DNA of 64,000 nt from an uncultured Collinsella sp. (GTDB lineage: Bacteria > Actinomycetota > Coriobacteriia > Coriobacteriales > Coriobacteriaceae). Positions 1 through 7,691 of this stretch are shown piece by piece. The stretch covers positions 71,769-135,768 of the forward strand of contig UQZU01000001.1 in the NCBI GenBank assembly GCA_900545665.1, given 5' to 3'. The notes under the pieces were generated by a model. The model did not search any database, was not told the origin of the DNA, and worked only from the letters and a program-made list of their open reading frames with translations. The stretch's first letter is position 1. Each line of letters starts with the position of its first letter. A program made the position numbers and the translations under genes.

Positions 1-750
1 GAGTGGGCTGGCAATATGCACTCAACCGCACACGACGTAGCGCTGATGATGCAGGAGGCCATGAAAAACGACACGATCCGCGAGGTCGTAGCGAGCGAGG
101 ATTCCTGGATCGAGGTCACGGGCGCCGACGGCACCGACCATTCGCATTCCATGGACACGCATAACTATTTGCTGGGCCAAGATGGCAACATCGGCGGCAA
201 GACCGGCACCACCGACGACGCGGGCTATTGCTTTACGAGCGCCTACAACCGCGACGGCGACGAGATCTACACCGTTATTTTGAACTCCACCACCACCGAT
301 CAGCGCTTTACCGATACCGCCACCCTTGCCAACTGGTACTACGGCCACAAGGTGACGGTCGCAATCGCCAACACGCAGGAAAAGACCGCCAACGGCAACC
401 CGCTTATGGCGCGCATTGGCCAAACCGACTGGACGGATAAGACAATCGACGCCACACTCGCCGATCCTACGGCGCAAGCGACCGTGTTTTCCCTTGCCGG
501 CGAGGTGACCGAAAAGGTTAGCTACGACGATCTTTCGGGCACGGTGCATGTGGGCGACAAGGTGGGCAGTGTTACTCTCAAGCAGGACGGCACCAAAATC
601 GCCGTTATGGACCTGGTTGCCGACGAGGAAGGCGCAGGGCCGAATCCCATTGAATGGCTCCTCGTGAAGCTCGACCGCCTGGGCCGCCGCATCGACAACC
701 GGCCACTCACGGCAGAGAGCGAGACCGTCGCCAAGGCGCCCGAGATGTAA
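1..750 (+). CDS. D-alanyl-D-alanine carboxypeptidase, 3' part (5' end outside window)
   Basis: The reading frame is open from base 1, so the N-terminus with the SxxK nucleophile lies upstream. The visible part has the KTGTT box (K-T-G motif of serine D,D-peptidases), followed by a Trp/Tyr-rich stretch and a C-terminal beta-type region like the PBP5 C-terminal domain. An internal ATG at 16 exists, but the frame reads through it without a break. The family trims the terminal D-Ala of peptidoglycan stem peptides outside the membrane. The family call is firm. The subtype (DacA, DacB or DacF) cannot be settled without the N-terminus. Confidence 0.8.
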   Translation, partial: EWAGNMHSTAHDVALMMQEAMKNDTIREVVASEDSWIEVTGADGTDHSHSMDTHNYLLGQDGNIGGKTGTTDDAGYCFTSAYNRDGDEIYTVILNSTTTDQRFTDTATLANWYYGHKVTVAIANTQEKTANGNPLMARIGQTDWTDKTIDATLADPTAQATVFSLAGEVTEKVSYDDLSGTVHVGDKVGSVTLKQDGTKIAVMDLVADEEGAGPNPIEWLLVKLDRLGRRIDNRPLTAESETVAKAPEM

Positions 751-778
751 GATCGAAGAACAATACACTCGCTGAAAG

Positions 779-807
779 GAGGCGTCCAACGGGGCGCCTC
801 ATTTTTT
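779..807 (+). terminator. Rho-independent terminator of the carboxypeptidase gene
   Basis: A GAGGCG/CGCCTC stem with a 10-nt loop is followed by a run of six T, starting 28 bases after the stop codon. Confidence 0.75.
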
Positions 808-808
808 G

Positions 809-1090
809 AGGGTTCGAATCCCCAGCTAACGTGGTTCAACTAAAAAAGGGCCCCCGATGGGACCCTTCTTTAAAGTTAAACTGGCGGAGAGCTGGGGATG
901 TCCGGGCATGCTACGCATGCCCTCCGGCTTCAAAGCCTGGCGGCTTTTCGCCCACGGGCTACAAACGCCTTTCGCGTTTGCTTAACGCCCGCGCCCTCTC
1001 GGGTTCGAATCCCCAGCGCCCTTTCTCGATAATAAAAAAGGGCCCCCAATGGGACCCTTCTTTAAAGTTAAACTGGCGGAGAGCTGGGGA
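809..1090 (-). repeat. tRNA-tail repeat element at tRNA-Ser
   Basis: Bases 841-898 and 1033-1090 are near-identical 58-bp copies (one difference seen), 192 bp apart. Each holds the terminator plus the 3' end of tRNA-Ser including CCA. The spacer 899-1032 carries short palindromes (for example GCATGCTACGCATGC and AAACGCCTTTCGCGTTT). It ends near 1001-1017 in a T-arm-like GGTTCGAATCCCCAG read in the opposite direction to the tRNA. A further T-arm remnant lies at 810-826, so the array probably had another copy. This covers the whole gap between the terminator and the tRNA. No protein gene is seen in it. Confidence 0.75.
1033..1061 (-). terminator. Terminator of tRNA-Ser
   Basis: Reading leftward, GGGTCCC and GGGGGCCC form a GC-rich hairpin followed by six T. 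The same hairpin is duplicated at 841-868. Confidence 0.7.
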
Positions 1091-1164
1091 TTCGAACCCC
1101 AGATGCCCTTTTGGGGCATACTCGCTTAGCAGGCGAGCACCTTCGGCCTCTCGGTCAGCTCTCC
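1074..1164 (-). tRNA. tRNA-Ser(GCU)
   Basis: This is a full class II cloverleaf. The acceptor arms GGAGAGC/GCTCTCC pair perfectly, the anticodon loop is CTGCTAA (anticodon GCU), the variable arm is long, the T-arm is GGGGTTCGAATCCCC, the discriminator is G and CCA is encoded. The 3' tail is the copy shared with the repeat element downstream. Confidence 0.95.
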
Positions 1165-1178
1165 GTAACAGCCGTTCT

Positions 1179-1207
1179 ATAGTAACCAAACAGCCGAAGT
1201 TGAGCAA
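1179..1207 (-). promoter_or_regulatory. Promoter of tRNA-Ser
   Basis: On the minus strand, TTGCTC and TACTAT are separated by 17 bases and sit about 15 bases before the tRNA 5' end. Confidence 0.65.
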
Positions 1208-1258
1208 GAGGGAATTTTCTAATTGCCTAGCGGCCTTTCCTCCTTGCAGTTTTCGCCC

Positions 1259-3700
1259 CTACCCCAGCGAGCGGTTGAGGGAGCCGAGCTCGTCGTTGCC
1301 CATGGTGCGCCACATTTGGAAGATGCAACCGCGTGCCAGGAAAAAGAAGCCGTTGTCGACCAGTTGCACAGCGGCATCTGCCAGCTGATTCGTCACGGCG
1401 GACACTGGCGGCAACTCAAGTCCAGCCTTGCGGATAGTCTCGACCGCTTCCTCGAACGTCGGAGGCTCGCTAACGCCCATCTCGTTCATAAGGCCCTGCA
1501 TTTCTTCCAGCGCGCTACTGCCCGACTCCTCGCCGCGCGGCACGAGACGGTAACAAGCCAGCGCCAGGTCGAGCTGATCGCAATTCCAATAGGCAAACGC
1601 CAAGCGATAGAACAGGTAGCCGATTGCAGAACGATCGCTGGCAATACGTAGGCCGTGGCGCGCCACCTCGATAATCTCGTCAAAGCGCTCCAGACGCGCA
1701 AGCACGTTGATGAGCGCAAAGTGCGATTGCATGGACGAGCGCGCCAGATCGTAAAGATGGCGCACCTCGGGCAGCGCTCGTTCAAAGTCCTCTTGCTCGG
1801 CGTAAAAGCTGCAGATCTCGTGCTGGGCAAAGTACAGCGCATCGGGCGCACGAAGGATTCGCACAGAGCGGTCTTCTTCCAACACCGGTAGCACCATGCG
1901 CACCAGCTGGTTATCGCAAAACTGCGTTTGAACCGGACCTGTCGCCAAAAGCTCGGCGACGGCGCACTTAGCCTCCAACTCCTCGACAAGACGGGAAAAG
2001 CCTTCAAAAGCACCTGTACGGTCGACTTTTGCCTGCTCGCGCAATTCAACAACACGGGCCACGTATGGGTCATCGTCCTCTTCCATGACCTCCAACTCGT
2101 CAGCCTTATCGGCGAGCAGCAGATCGCGCAGCGCCGGCGGCAGTGTGCGATGGTCATCACGCGGACGAGCATGAACCTCCGCAGGCTCAATCGTCTCCGG
2201 AGCGGTTGACTCATACGCCTCAAGCACACGCTTGCACGGCATATCGTCCATGTCCATGCTCTCAAGATCCTTGGCGACAGGCACGCAATCGGCCAGATAG
2301 GCCGCGCGCCCAAAGAAATACGTTGCGACAACGCGCTCGCCCTGCTCACTGTCGGGAGCAGCAATCTGCACATAGCAGCGCGTGATGCAGGTGCCCGCGG
2401 CAAAACACGCTGCCGCAAGCGTGAGTGCCACGCGCGCATCGTGCTCCGCGGCCCAGATCGCACGCGTGTCCTCTTCCAGCTCGCGCCAGGCGTCATCTTG
2501 AGCGTCGTATTCACGTTGCGGCATGGCATTCACGACAGAGTGCCCAAACCGAACGAGCATAATCCCCTCGGCAACGTTTGCCCGATAGGTATAGTCGAGC
2601 CGCGTGACCACGTTGAGCGCCTCGACAATACGCGCGAAGCGGGTACGCACATCCCACTCACCGCCCGGCTGGCAAGCCACCGTACCCGGTTTGCCCCACG
2701 GGTTATCGCTCGAGGCCGTATCGAGCAGTCGGGGAACATCGTTGGTCGTCTTGGCGATATGCCACGCATCAAAGAGCGCGCAGCCCTCAAGGCTCGGCGA
2801 GGATGCCACAGGGGCCAATCCGGCCCCGATGCGCTCGAGGATGCCGGAGAGGCGGTTGAGACGGCACTCGATGGCAAGCAGCATGTCAATCTCGCCCTGG
2901 TCCAGCAGGCTACGATCAAAATTGAGATAGAACAGCTTCGACCGGTCGATGCGCGCTAGGCTCATTTCGGACTTGGCGGCAATGGTGCGCAGACGGGGCA
3001 AGTCGACCTCGCTCATAAGGGCGGCGGCATAACGCTCGATACCGCTCGGATTCTCGGCATGGTCAACGCGGTAGAGCAACGTCTCGATAGCGTCAGGTAG
3101 CGGTGCCGTGTTAAAGCCCAAAAACACCTCGACCGGCTCGGGCAACTTTACGAGCTTGATCTTGTCGACAACGTTTTGCATGTCCGCATCGAGACCGTCG
3201 GCGTCCGCCGTGTTCGCAACAGCGCTTTCGGAGTTGGCAAATATCACGTAGCGCAGGAACATCGATGCCATGAACTCGCCGTAAGGAAGGGAGCGGGCCG
3301 AATTCCATGTATCGTGATCGGACTGCTCGCGCATGGGGCCTTCGGGAGAGCCGACGGTTCGCGCGCACGTACGCATTGCACCGCTGGCTTCCCTTACCAT
3401 AATCTCACCAATACTGGAATCCGACTCGTCAAGGACCAGTTCCATGTCGGGATCGTTGGGCAGCGGAGCCTCGCTAACGGGGCGGTCCACCTTGTACACC
3501 TCACCCGAAACGCTTACGTAGCCCAAAAGCGACACATGACTTTTGCCAACGAATTCGACGACATAACAAGATTCATGCTGGTCCTCGCCAAAGAGTTTCC
3601 AGACCACGCCATATGAGCGTCCCGCAGGCTGCTCGGGCATCGCCGGAAAGCGCTTCTTGGGATCGAGAAACCTGAGCTTGTATGTCGGACGCTCTGCCAC
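1259..3700 (-). CDS. Large TPR-like protein of unknown function (813 aa)
   Basis: I do not recognise this family. The protein is acidic and has no signal peptide or membrane segment. The first 60 or so residues form a small basic/hydrophobic domain. A long alpha-helical middle follows. At roughly residues 640-740 there are paired helices that read like tetratricopeptide repeats, for example a helix ending FYRLAFAYWNCDQLDLALAC. An acidic stretch (about residue 545, EVMEEDDDPYVARV) resembles a linker. The gene stands alone, downstream of the tRNA-Arg element and upstream of tRNA-Ser. A role as a scaffold or adaptor is only a guess from the TPR-like region. Confidence 0.75.
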   Translation of the reverse strand: MAERPTYKLRFLDPKKRFPAMPEQPAGRSYGVVWKLFGEDQHESCYVVEFVGKSHVSLLGYVSVSGEVYKVDRPVSEAPLPNDPDMELVLDESDSSIGEIMVREASGAMRTCARTVGSPEGPMREQSDHDTWNSARSLPYGEFMASMFLRYVIFANSESAVANTADADGLDADMQNVVDKIKLVKLPEPVEVFLGFNTAPLPDAIETLLYRVDHAENPSGIERYAAALMSEVDLPRLRTIAAKSEMSLARIDRSKLFYLNFDRSLLDQGEIDMLLAIECRLNRLSGILERIGAGLAPVASSPSLEGCALFDAWHIAKTTNDVPRLLDTASSDNPWGKPGTVACQPGGEWDVRTRFARIVEALNVVTRLDYTYRANVAEGIMLVRFGHSVVNAMPQREYDAQDDAWRELEEDTRAIWAAEHDARVALTLAAACFAAGTCITRCYVQIAAPDSEQGERVVATYFFGRAAYLADCVPVAKDLESMDMDDMPCKRVLEAYESTAPETIEPAEVHARPRDDHRTLPPALRDLLLADKADELEVMEEDDDPYVARVVELREQAKVDRTGAFEGFSRLVEELEAKCAVAELLATGPVQTQFCDNQLVRMVLPVLEEDRSVRILRAPDALYFAQHEICSFYAEQEDFERALPEVRHLYDLARSSMQSHFALINVLARLERFDEIIEVARHGLRIASDRSAIGYLFYRLAFAYWNCDQLDLALACYRLVPRGEESGSSALEEMQGLMNEMGVSEPPTFEEAVETIRKAGLELPPVSAVTNQLADAAVQLVDNGFFFLARGCIFQMWRTMGNDELGSLNRSLG

Positions 3701-3801
3701 GAAGTATCACCCTGATCGGTCGTTGAGAGAAGAAGTGGTCGCGGATGGGCCGCGACACCTACTCGGAATCTTACACGAGTCGACAGGAAATCGTCCGCTT
3801 C

Positions 3802-4095
3802 ACGCCCGCGCCCCGACCGAGGTTCGGACCCATGCGACGTCGTCATAAAAGAAAAGCCTCCGTTTCCGGAGGCTTCAAGTTCAATTGGCGCGGCGTATAG
3901 GATTCCGCGCATCCGCTGCGCGGATCCGCACCGGCTTCGCCCGCCTGCCGGCGTGCTCGCCCGCGGGCTAAAAACGCTCCGCGTTTTCTTTACGCCCGCG
4001 CCTCGACCGAGGTTCGAATCCATGCGGTGTTGCCATAAAAGAAAAGCCCCCGTTGCCGGAGGCTTTAAGTTCGATTGGTGCGGCGTATAGGATTC
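3802..4095 (-). repeat. tRNA-tail repeat element at tRNA-Arg
   Basis: Bases 3802-3905 and 3992-4095 are diverged copies 190 bp apart. Each holds an inverted T-arm-like segment (ACCGAGGTTCG), a terminator hairpin and the last bases of tRNA-Arg up to GATTC. The spacer has a BamHI-like palindrome (GCGGATCCGC), a CCGGC...GCCGG pair and AAACGCTCCGCGTTT. Its core is nearly the same as the spacer of the tRNA-Leu element (about 8785-8866). The rest of the gap from 3701 to 3801 shows nothing clear. Confidence 0.72.
4041..4066 (-). terminator. Terminator of tRNA-Arg
   Basis: Reading leftward, AAGCCTCCGG and a GGGGGCTT arm form a hairpin followed by TTTTC. A related hairpin is repeated at about 3851-3876. 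Confidence 0.65.
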
Positions 4096-4152
4096 GAACC
4101 TATGACGTTCTGATTCGTAGTCAGACCCTCTATCCAGCTGAGGTAACGCCGC
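4076..4152 (-). tRNA. tRNA-Arg(ACG)
   Basis: This is a complete cloverleaf. The acceptor arms GCGGCGT/ACGCCGC pair, the anticodon loop is CTACGAA (anticodon ACG, read as ICG), the T-arm is ATAGGTTCGAATCCTAT, the discriminator is A and CCA is encoded. Confidence 0.95.
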
Positions 4153-4164
4153 AGCGCAAGACAT

Positions 4165-4193
4165 ATAAAACCACTTTAGCTTATTGGAGTCAA
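4165..4193 (-). promoter_or_regulatory. Promoter of tRNA-Arg
   Basis: On the minus strand, TTGACT and TTTTAT are separated by 17 bases, a dozen bases before the tRNA. Confidence 0.65.
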
Positions 4194-4229
4194 GCACAAT
4201 CTCAAACTTTTTTGTGGAACGCAGTTTTG

Positions 4230-4607
4230 TCATGCTGCTCCGCATATACCGCTGTTCCCCGTACGATCGATTGGCTTTTCGATCAGGTCGAACTTGGCAT
4301 CAAGTTCCCTCAGGAGCGATCTCACCCGCTGGGCACAATCATAATCGGCAAACGAGATGCTCAGCATGCGCGCGACCTGGTTGGAAGTCCCAACTCCATA
4401 GAAGTGCTCCAGCGCCACAAGTCCCTCGTGCATCACAAAGGTCTCGACCACATGCGGCGACTCCTCAAAGCACCATTGTGTCAACGGACCCTCACTCGTC
4501 TGTCGAACCACCAGGCCACCCATGCCAGACGGCTCACACGTTACAAGCAGGTACTCCCCACCCTCGTCGCTCTCAAACAAAACCACCCGATCATCAAACA
4601 GCTCCAT
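4230..4607 (-). CDS. Small hypothetical protein (125 aa)
   Basis: The family is unknown to me. The start is supported by AAGGGGA seven bases before the ATG. The protein is acidic and soluble, with no signal peptide. It has a predicted beta-rich first half (residues 1-50) and a helical second half ending in a short Cys-containing tail. It lies between the serS terminator and the tRNA-Arg promoter and appears to be a single-gene unit. Confidence 0.6.
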   Translation of the reverse strand: MELFDDRVVLFESDEGGEYLLVTCEPSGMGGLVVRQTSEGPLTQWCFEESPHVVETFVMHEGLVALEHFYGVGTSNQVARMLSISFADYDCAQRVRSLLRELDAKFDLIEKPIDRTGNSGICGAA

Positions 4608-4733
4608 CGCGTCCCCTTTCTCTCGCTCTTATTTAGCAAAAGCATAGCAGGTAGATGGCTGTATACAGAACAGTTGTTCGTGTGTTTTCTATTGAGCTGT
4701 CCGCACGGCATGGTATGGACCTGCGCACGAAAT

Positions 4734-4757
4734 AGGGCACCCCCGAAGGAGCGCCCT
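4734..4757 (-). terminator. Terminator of serS
   Basis: Reading leftward, AGGGCGCTCC-TTCG-GGGGTGCCCT is a 10-bp stem with a stable TTCG loop, followed by ATTT. It lies 24 bases beyond the serS stop. Confidence 0.75.
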
Positions 4758-4780
4758 TGCATATCCCCTATGCAGCCAAC

Positions 4781-6064
4781 TTACGCGACCGGCTCGATCT
4801 TCTCGAGACCACCCATGTAAGGACGCAGAACCTCGGGGATCGTGATGGTGCCGTCGGCGTTCTGGTAGTTCTCCAGAATAGCGGCCATGGTGCGGCCGGC
4901 CGGCAGGCCGGAACCGTTGAGCGTGTGCAGGTAGCGCGAACCCTTGAAATTCTCGGGGTCGCGATACTTGATGTTGGCGCGACGGGCCTGGAAGTCGCCG
5001 CAGTTGGAACAGGAGCTGATCTCCTTGTAGGCGTTGTAGCTCGGCAGCCAGACCTCGACGTCGTAGGTCTGACGGGCAGAGAAGCCCAAGTCGCCGGTGC
5101 ACAGGCTAATCACGCGATACGGAAGGCCCAGCTGCTGCAGCAGGTACTCGGCCTCGGCGGTCATGCTCTCGAGCTCCTCGTCGGACTCCTCCGGCTTAGC
5201 GAACTTGACCATCTCGACCTTGTCGAACTCGTGCTGACGGATGATGCCGCGGGTGTCGCGACCGGCGGAACCGGCCTCCTCGCGGAAGCAGGGGGTGAAG
5301 GCGGTGTAGCGGCGCGGCAGAGTGTCGGCATCGAGGACCTCGCCGGCGTGTAGGTTGGTAAGCACGACCTCGGCGGTGGGGATCAGGAAGTTGTCGCCCG
5401 AGACGTGATAGGCGTCATCCTCGAACTTGGGCAGCTGGCCCGTACCGAACATGGTCTGACGCTTGACGACGATGGGCGGCCACCACTCCTTAAAACCACG
5501 GCTGGTGTGCGTATCGAGGAAGAAGTTGATGAGGGCGCGCTCCAGGCGGGCGCCGGCGCCACCGAGAACGGTAAAGCGGCTGCCGGAGAGCTTATTGCCA
5601 CGCTCGAAGTCGAGGATGTCCAGATCGGTGCCCAGATCCCAGTGCGGCTTAAAGTCGAAGTCGAACTCGCGCGGGGTGCCCCAACGACGGCGCTCAATGT
5701 TCTCGTCCTCGTCCTTGCCGTACGGCGTGGCCTCGCAAGGAATGTTGGGCAGGTGAGCCATGAAGTCGTACTGCTCCTGCTCGAGAGCAGTGCGGCGCTC
5801 GGCCAGACCGTCAATCTTCTCGTTGACGGCGCGCACGGCCTCCTTGGCGGCCTCGGCCTCGTCCTTCTTGCCCTCCTTCATCAGGGCGCCGATCTTCTTG
5901 GACTCGGCATTGCGCGTAGCCTGGAGCTCCTCGACCTCGGTGATGACGGCACGACGCTCGTCGTCGAGCTCAAAGAACTTCTCGCGATCCCAAGACGTCT
6001 GGCGGTTAGCCATGGCGACATCGATGGCATCGGGGTTCTCGCGAACAAACTTGATATCAAGCAT
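4781..6064 (-). CDS. serS: Seryl-tRNA synthetase
   Basis: This class II synthetase charges tRNA-Ser in the cytoplasm. The N-terminal coiled-coil arm that grips the long variable arm of tRNA-Ser covers about residues 30-100 (Glu/Lys/Ala-rich heptads). The catalytic core follows, with the TAEV segment, the motif 2 region FREEAGSAGRDTRG and the motif 3 region NGSGLPAGRTMAAILEN. The start is set at MLDIKFVREN because GGAGG lies just before it. An upstream in-frame ATG nine codons earlier lacks a ribosome site. At 427 aa it is the usual length. It has its own promoter and terminator. Confidence 0.95.
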   Translation of the reverse strand: MLDIKFVRENPDAIDVAMANRQTSWDREKFFELDDERRAVITEVEELQATRNAESKKIGALMKEGKKDEAEAAKEAVRAVNEKIDGLAERRTALEQEQYDFMAHLPNIPCEATPYGKDEDENIERRRWGTPREFDFDFKPHWDLGTDLDILDFERGNKLSGSRFTVLGGAGARLERALINFFLDTHTSRGFKEWWPPIVVKRQTMFGTGQLPKFEDDAYHVSGDNFLIPTAEVVLTNLHAGEVLDADTLPRRYTAFTPCFREEAGSAGRDTRGIIRQHEFDKVEMVKFAKPEESDEELESMTAEAEYLLQQLGLPYRVISLCTGDLGFSARQTYDVEVWLPSYNAYKEISSCSNCGDFQARRANIKYRDPENFKGSRYLHTLNGSGLPAGRTMAAILENYQNADGTITIPEVLRPYMGGLEKIEPVA

Positions 6065-6120
6065 TAGATCCTCCGGCGATATACATTCCATTTAGGTTGC
6101 AACCTTGTACATGTATGGGC

Positions 6121-6151
6121 AAGTATATACTTATGAGCGTTTACGACCCAA
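6121..6151. promoter_or_regulatory. Divergent promoter region with palindrome, serS / small membrane protein
   Basis: AAGTATATACTT (6121-6132) is a perfect 12-bp palindrome that offers a TATACT -10 box on both strands. Leftward, TTGGGT lies 18 bases upstream, giving a serS promoter. Rightward, CTTGTA lies 16 bases upstream. The two promoters would overlap, so the transcription units could compete. Confidence 0.5.
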
Positions 6152-6175
6152 CTCAACTACGCAAGAAGGCACCCA

Positions 6176-6349
6176 ATGGACGCAGTTTTTTCCTTTTTGT
6201 TTGGCACCCGCACCGGTTTTGCCATCCTTTTCGCCGGCGGCATCCTGTTATTTGCGATTCTTGCCTTTGTAATGGAGAAGCGCACCCATAAGATGTACGT
6301 CGACCGCGGACCCAAGTCCGAGGATGAGGAAGACAGCTTCTGGGACTAA
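6176..6349 (+). CDS. Small membrane protein (57 aa)
   Basis: A short open frame starts at ATG 6176 with AAGAAGG six bases upstream and ends TAA at 6347-6349. The product has one membrane helix (about residues 12-33, a run such as GFAILFAGGILLFAILAFVM). A short basic patch and an acidic C-tail ending DEEDSFWD follow. The helix, the charge pattern and a good ribosome site support a real gene. The function is unknown. It is transcribed away from serS and converges on proC. Confidence 0.6.
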   Translation: MDAVFSFLFGTRTGFAILFAGGILLFAILAFVMEKRTHKMYVDRGPKSEDEEDSFWD

Positions 6350-6372
6350 CCTGTCCCTAAATGGAAGGTTTT
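6348..6372. terminator. Terminator-like hairpin between convergent genes
   Basis: AACCTGTCC and GGAAGGTT flank a 6-base loop with T-rich ends. It sits exactly between the stop of the small membrane protein and the end of proC, and the word CCTGTCCCT recurs in the hairpin at 56993-57031. Confidence 0.45.
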
Positions 6373-7141
6373 ACTGAAGGGTGGCGTCGATGGCCTTGAC
6401 CAGGGCGCTGCGCATGCCGGCATCCTCGAGCGCGATGACGCCCTTGATGGTGGCGCCGCCGGGCGAGCATACGGCATCCTTCATCGCCGCAGGATGCTGG
6501 CCAGTTGCAAGCTGCAGCTTTGCCGTACCCAGCACCATCTGGCTCACAATGCGATAGGCATCGGCACGCGGGATACCGTGCTTGACCGCCGCATCGCCCA
6601 GGGCCTCGATTGCCATAGCGACAAATGCCGGAGCGCAACCACCCACCGTGCCGCCCACAAACAGCAGGCTCGTATCGAGCTCGACCACCGCACCGAGCTT
6701 GCCAAGCAGATCAAGCACCACTGCGCTCTGCTCATCACTAAGCGTGGAAGCCTTCTCGCAAGCGATGACGCCCTCGTCCACCGAAACCGGTGTGTTGGGC
6801 ACCGTCGAGATATGCGCAACGCCCGGCAGGACCTGCTCCCACTTGGCACTGTCCCAGGTCCAGGCAACCGACAGAACGACCTTTTTGGCAAGAGCATCCT
6901 TGAGCGGGGCGAATACCTTCTCGATCATGTACGGTTTGACCGCAGCGACCACGATATCGGATGCGGCGACGACCTCGGCGGCATCGTGGCAGGCGACCAT
7001 GCCGCGCGCCTCGCAGCGCTCAACCAGTGCGTCGTAGCGACCCGCACAGGCGCACATGTCGCTCGCAGCTACACCGGCAGCGATCCAGCCATCGGCCATA
7101 GCGCTCGCCATATTGCCAAAACCGACAAATCCAATCTTCAT
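6371..7141 (-). CDS. proC: Pyrroline-5-carboxylate reductase
   Basis: This enzyme catalyses the last step of proline synthesis, reducing pyrroline-5-carboxylate with NAD(P)H. The N-terminus MKIGFVGFGNMASAM is the Rossmann dinucleotide motif. The C-terminal dimerisation domain carries the family signature region SPGGATIKGVIALEDAGMR. I chose the ATG at 7141 because GAAAGG precedes it and it starts directly at the Rossmann fold. A longer version with eight extra residues has no ribosome site. At 256 aa it has the typical length. Confidence 0.93.
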   Translation of the reverse strand: MKIGFVGFGNMASAMADGWIAAGVAASDMCACAGRYDALVERCEARGMVACHDAAEVVAASDIVVAAVKPYMIEKVFAPLKDALAKKVVLSVAWTWDSAKWEQVLPGVAHISTVPNTPVSVDEGVIACEKASTLSDEQSAVVLDLLGKLGAVVELDTSLLFVGGTVGGCAPAFVAMAIEALGDAAVKHGIPRADAYRIVSQMVLGTAKLQLATGQHPAAMKDAVCSPGGATIKGVIALEDAGMRSALVKAIDATLQ

Positions 7142-7214
7142 ATCGCATAGTCCTTTCAGACACATTCCTCAAAACGAAAGGTATTGTCCCACGCCATTGT
7201 TTCGTATTGCCGAC

Positions 7215-7685
7215 CTATTTGTGATACGGCTCGCCACGGCTGATCTTGCAGGCACGGTAAATCTGCTCTAGCAGCACCACACGCGCCAGGTTATGCGGCA
7301 AGGTAATGTGTCCAAAGCTGAGCATCTCGTCGGCGCGGGCGCGCACCTCATCACTCACGCCGTCCGAACCGCCGATTACAAAGGCAATGTCGCTGCTGCC
7401 TCGCAGCATAAGATCGTCGAGCCGCGCCGAGAGCTCCTCACTCGAACGCTCCTTGCCCTCGATAGCCAGCAGGATCACATGCGCCCGAGACGGCAATGCA
7501 GCAAGAATTGCCGCCCCCTCCTTGTCGCGCGCGGCATCCACGCCGCCCGCCTTAGCCGGGTCGATATCGGCCACCTCGCGGATATCAACCTTGGCATAGG
7601 CACCTAGGCGCTTGGTGTACTCAGCGCACGCGTCCTTCCAAAAGCGCTCCTTGAGCTTACCGACGCAAACGACGGTGTATTTCAC
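7215..7685 (-). CDS. rlmH: 23S rRNA (pseudouridine1915-N3)-methyltransferase
   Basis: This SPOUT-family methyltransferase modifies helix 69 of 23S rRNA in assembled 70S ribosomes, using SAM. Visible landmarks are the N-terminal MKYTVVCVGKLKERFW, the SAM-binding knot with FVIGGSDGVSDEV, and the strongly conserved C-terminal end SRGEPYHK. At 156 aa it matches the family. It lies six bases downstream of the SPFH gene and probably shares its transcript. Confidence 0.94.
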   Translation of the reverse strand: MKYTVVCVGKLKERFWKDACAEYTKRLGAYAKVDIREVADIDPAKAGGVDAARDKEGAAILAALPSRAHVILLAIEGKERSSEELSARLDDLMLRGSSDIAFVIGGSDGVSDEVRARADEMLSFGHITLPHNLARVVLLEQIYRACKISRGEPYHK

Positions 7686-7691
7686 GCGCGT

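Noticed and set aside
808..1020. T-arm-like sequences as tRNA pseudogenes
   Set aside because: Only the T-arm and acceptor strand are present, never a D-arm or anticodon arm, and the pattern repeats at four loci, so a repeat element explains them better.
831..1388. 185-codon open frame over the tRNA-Ser region
   Set aside because: It runs through the tRNA gene, its repeat element and the end of the TPR gene; no ribosome site or domain.
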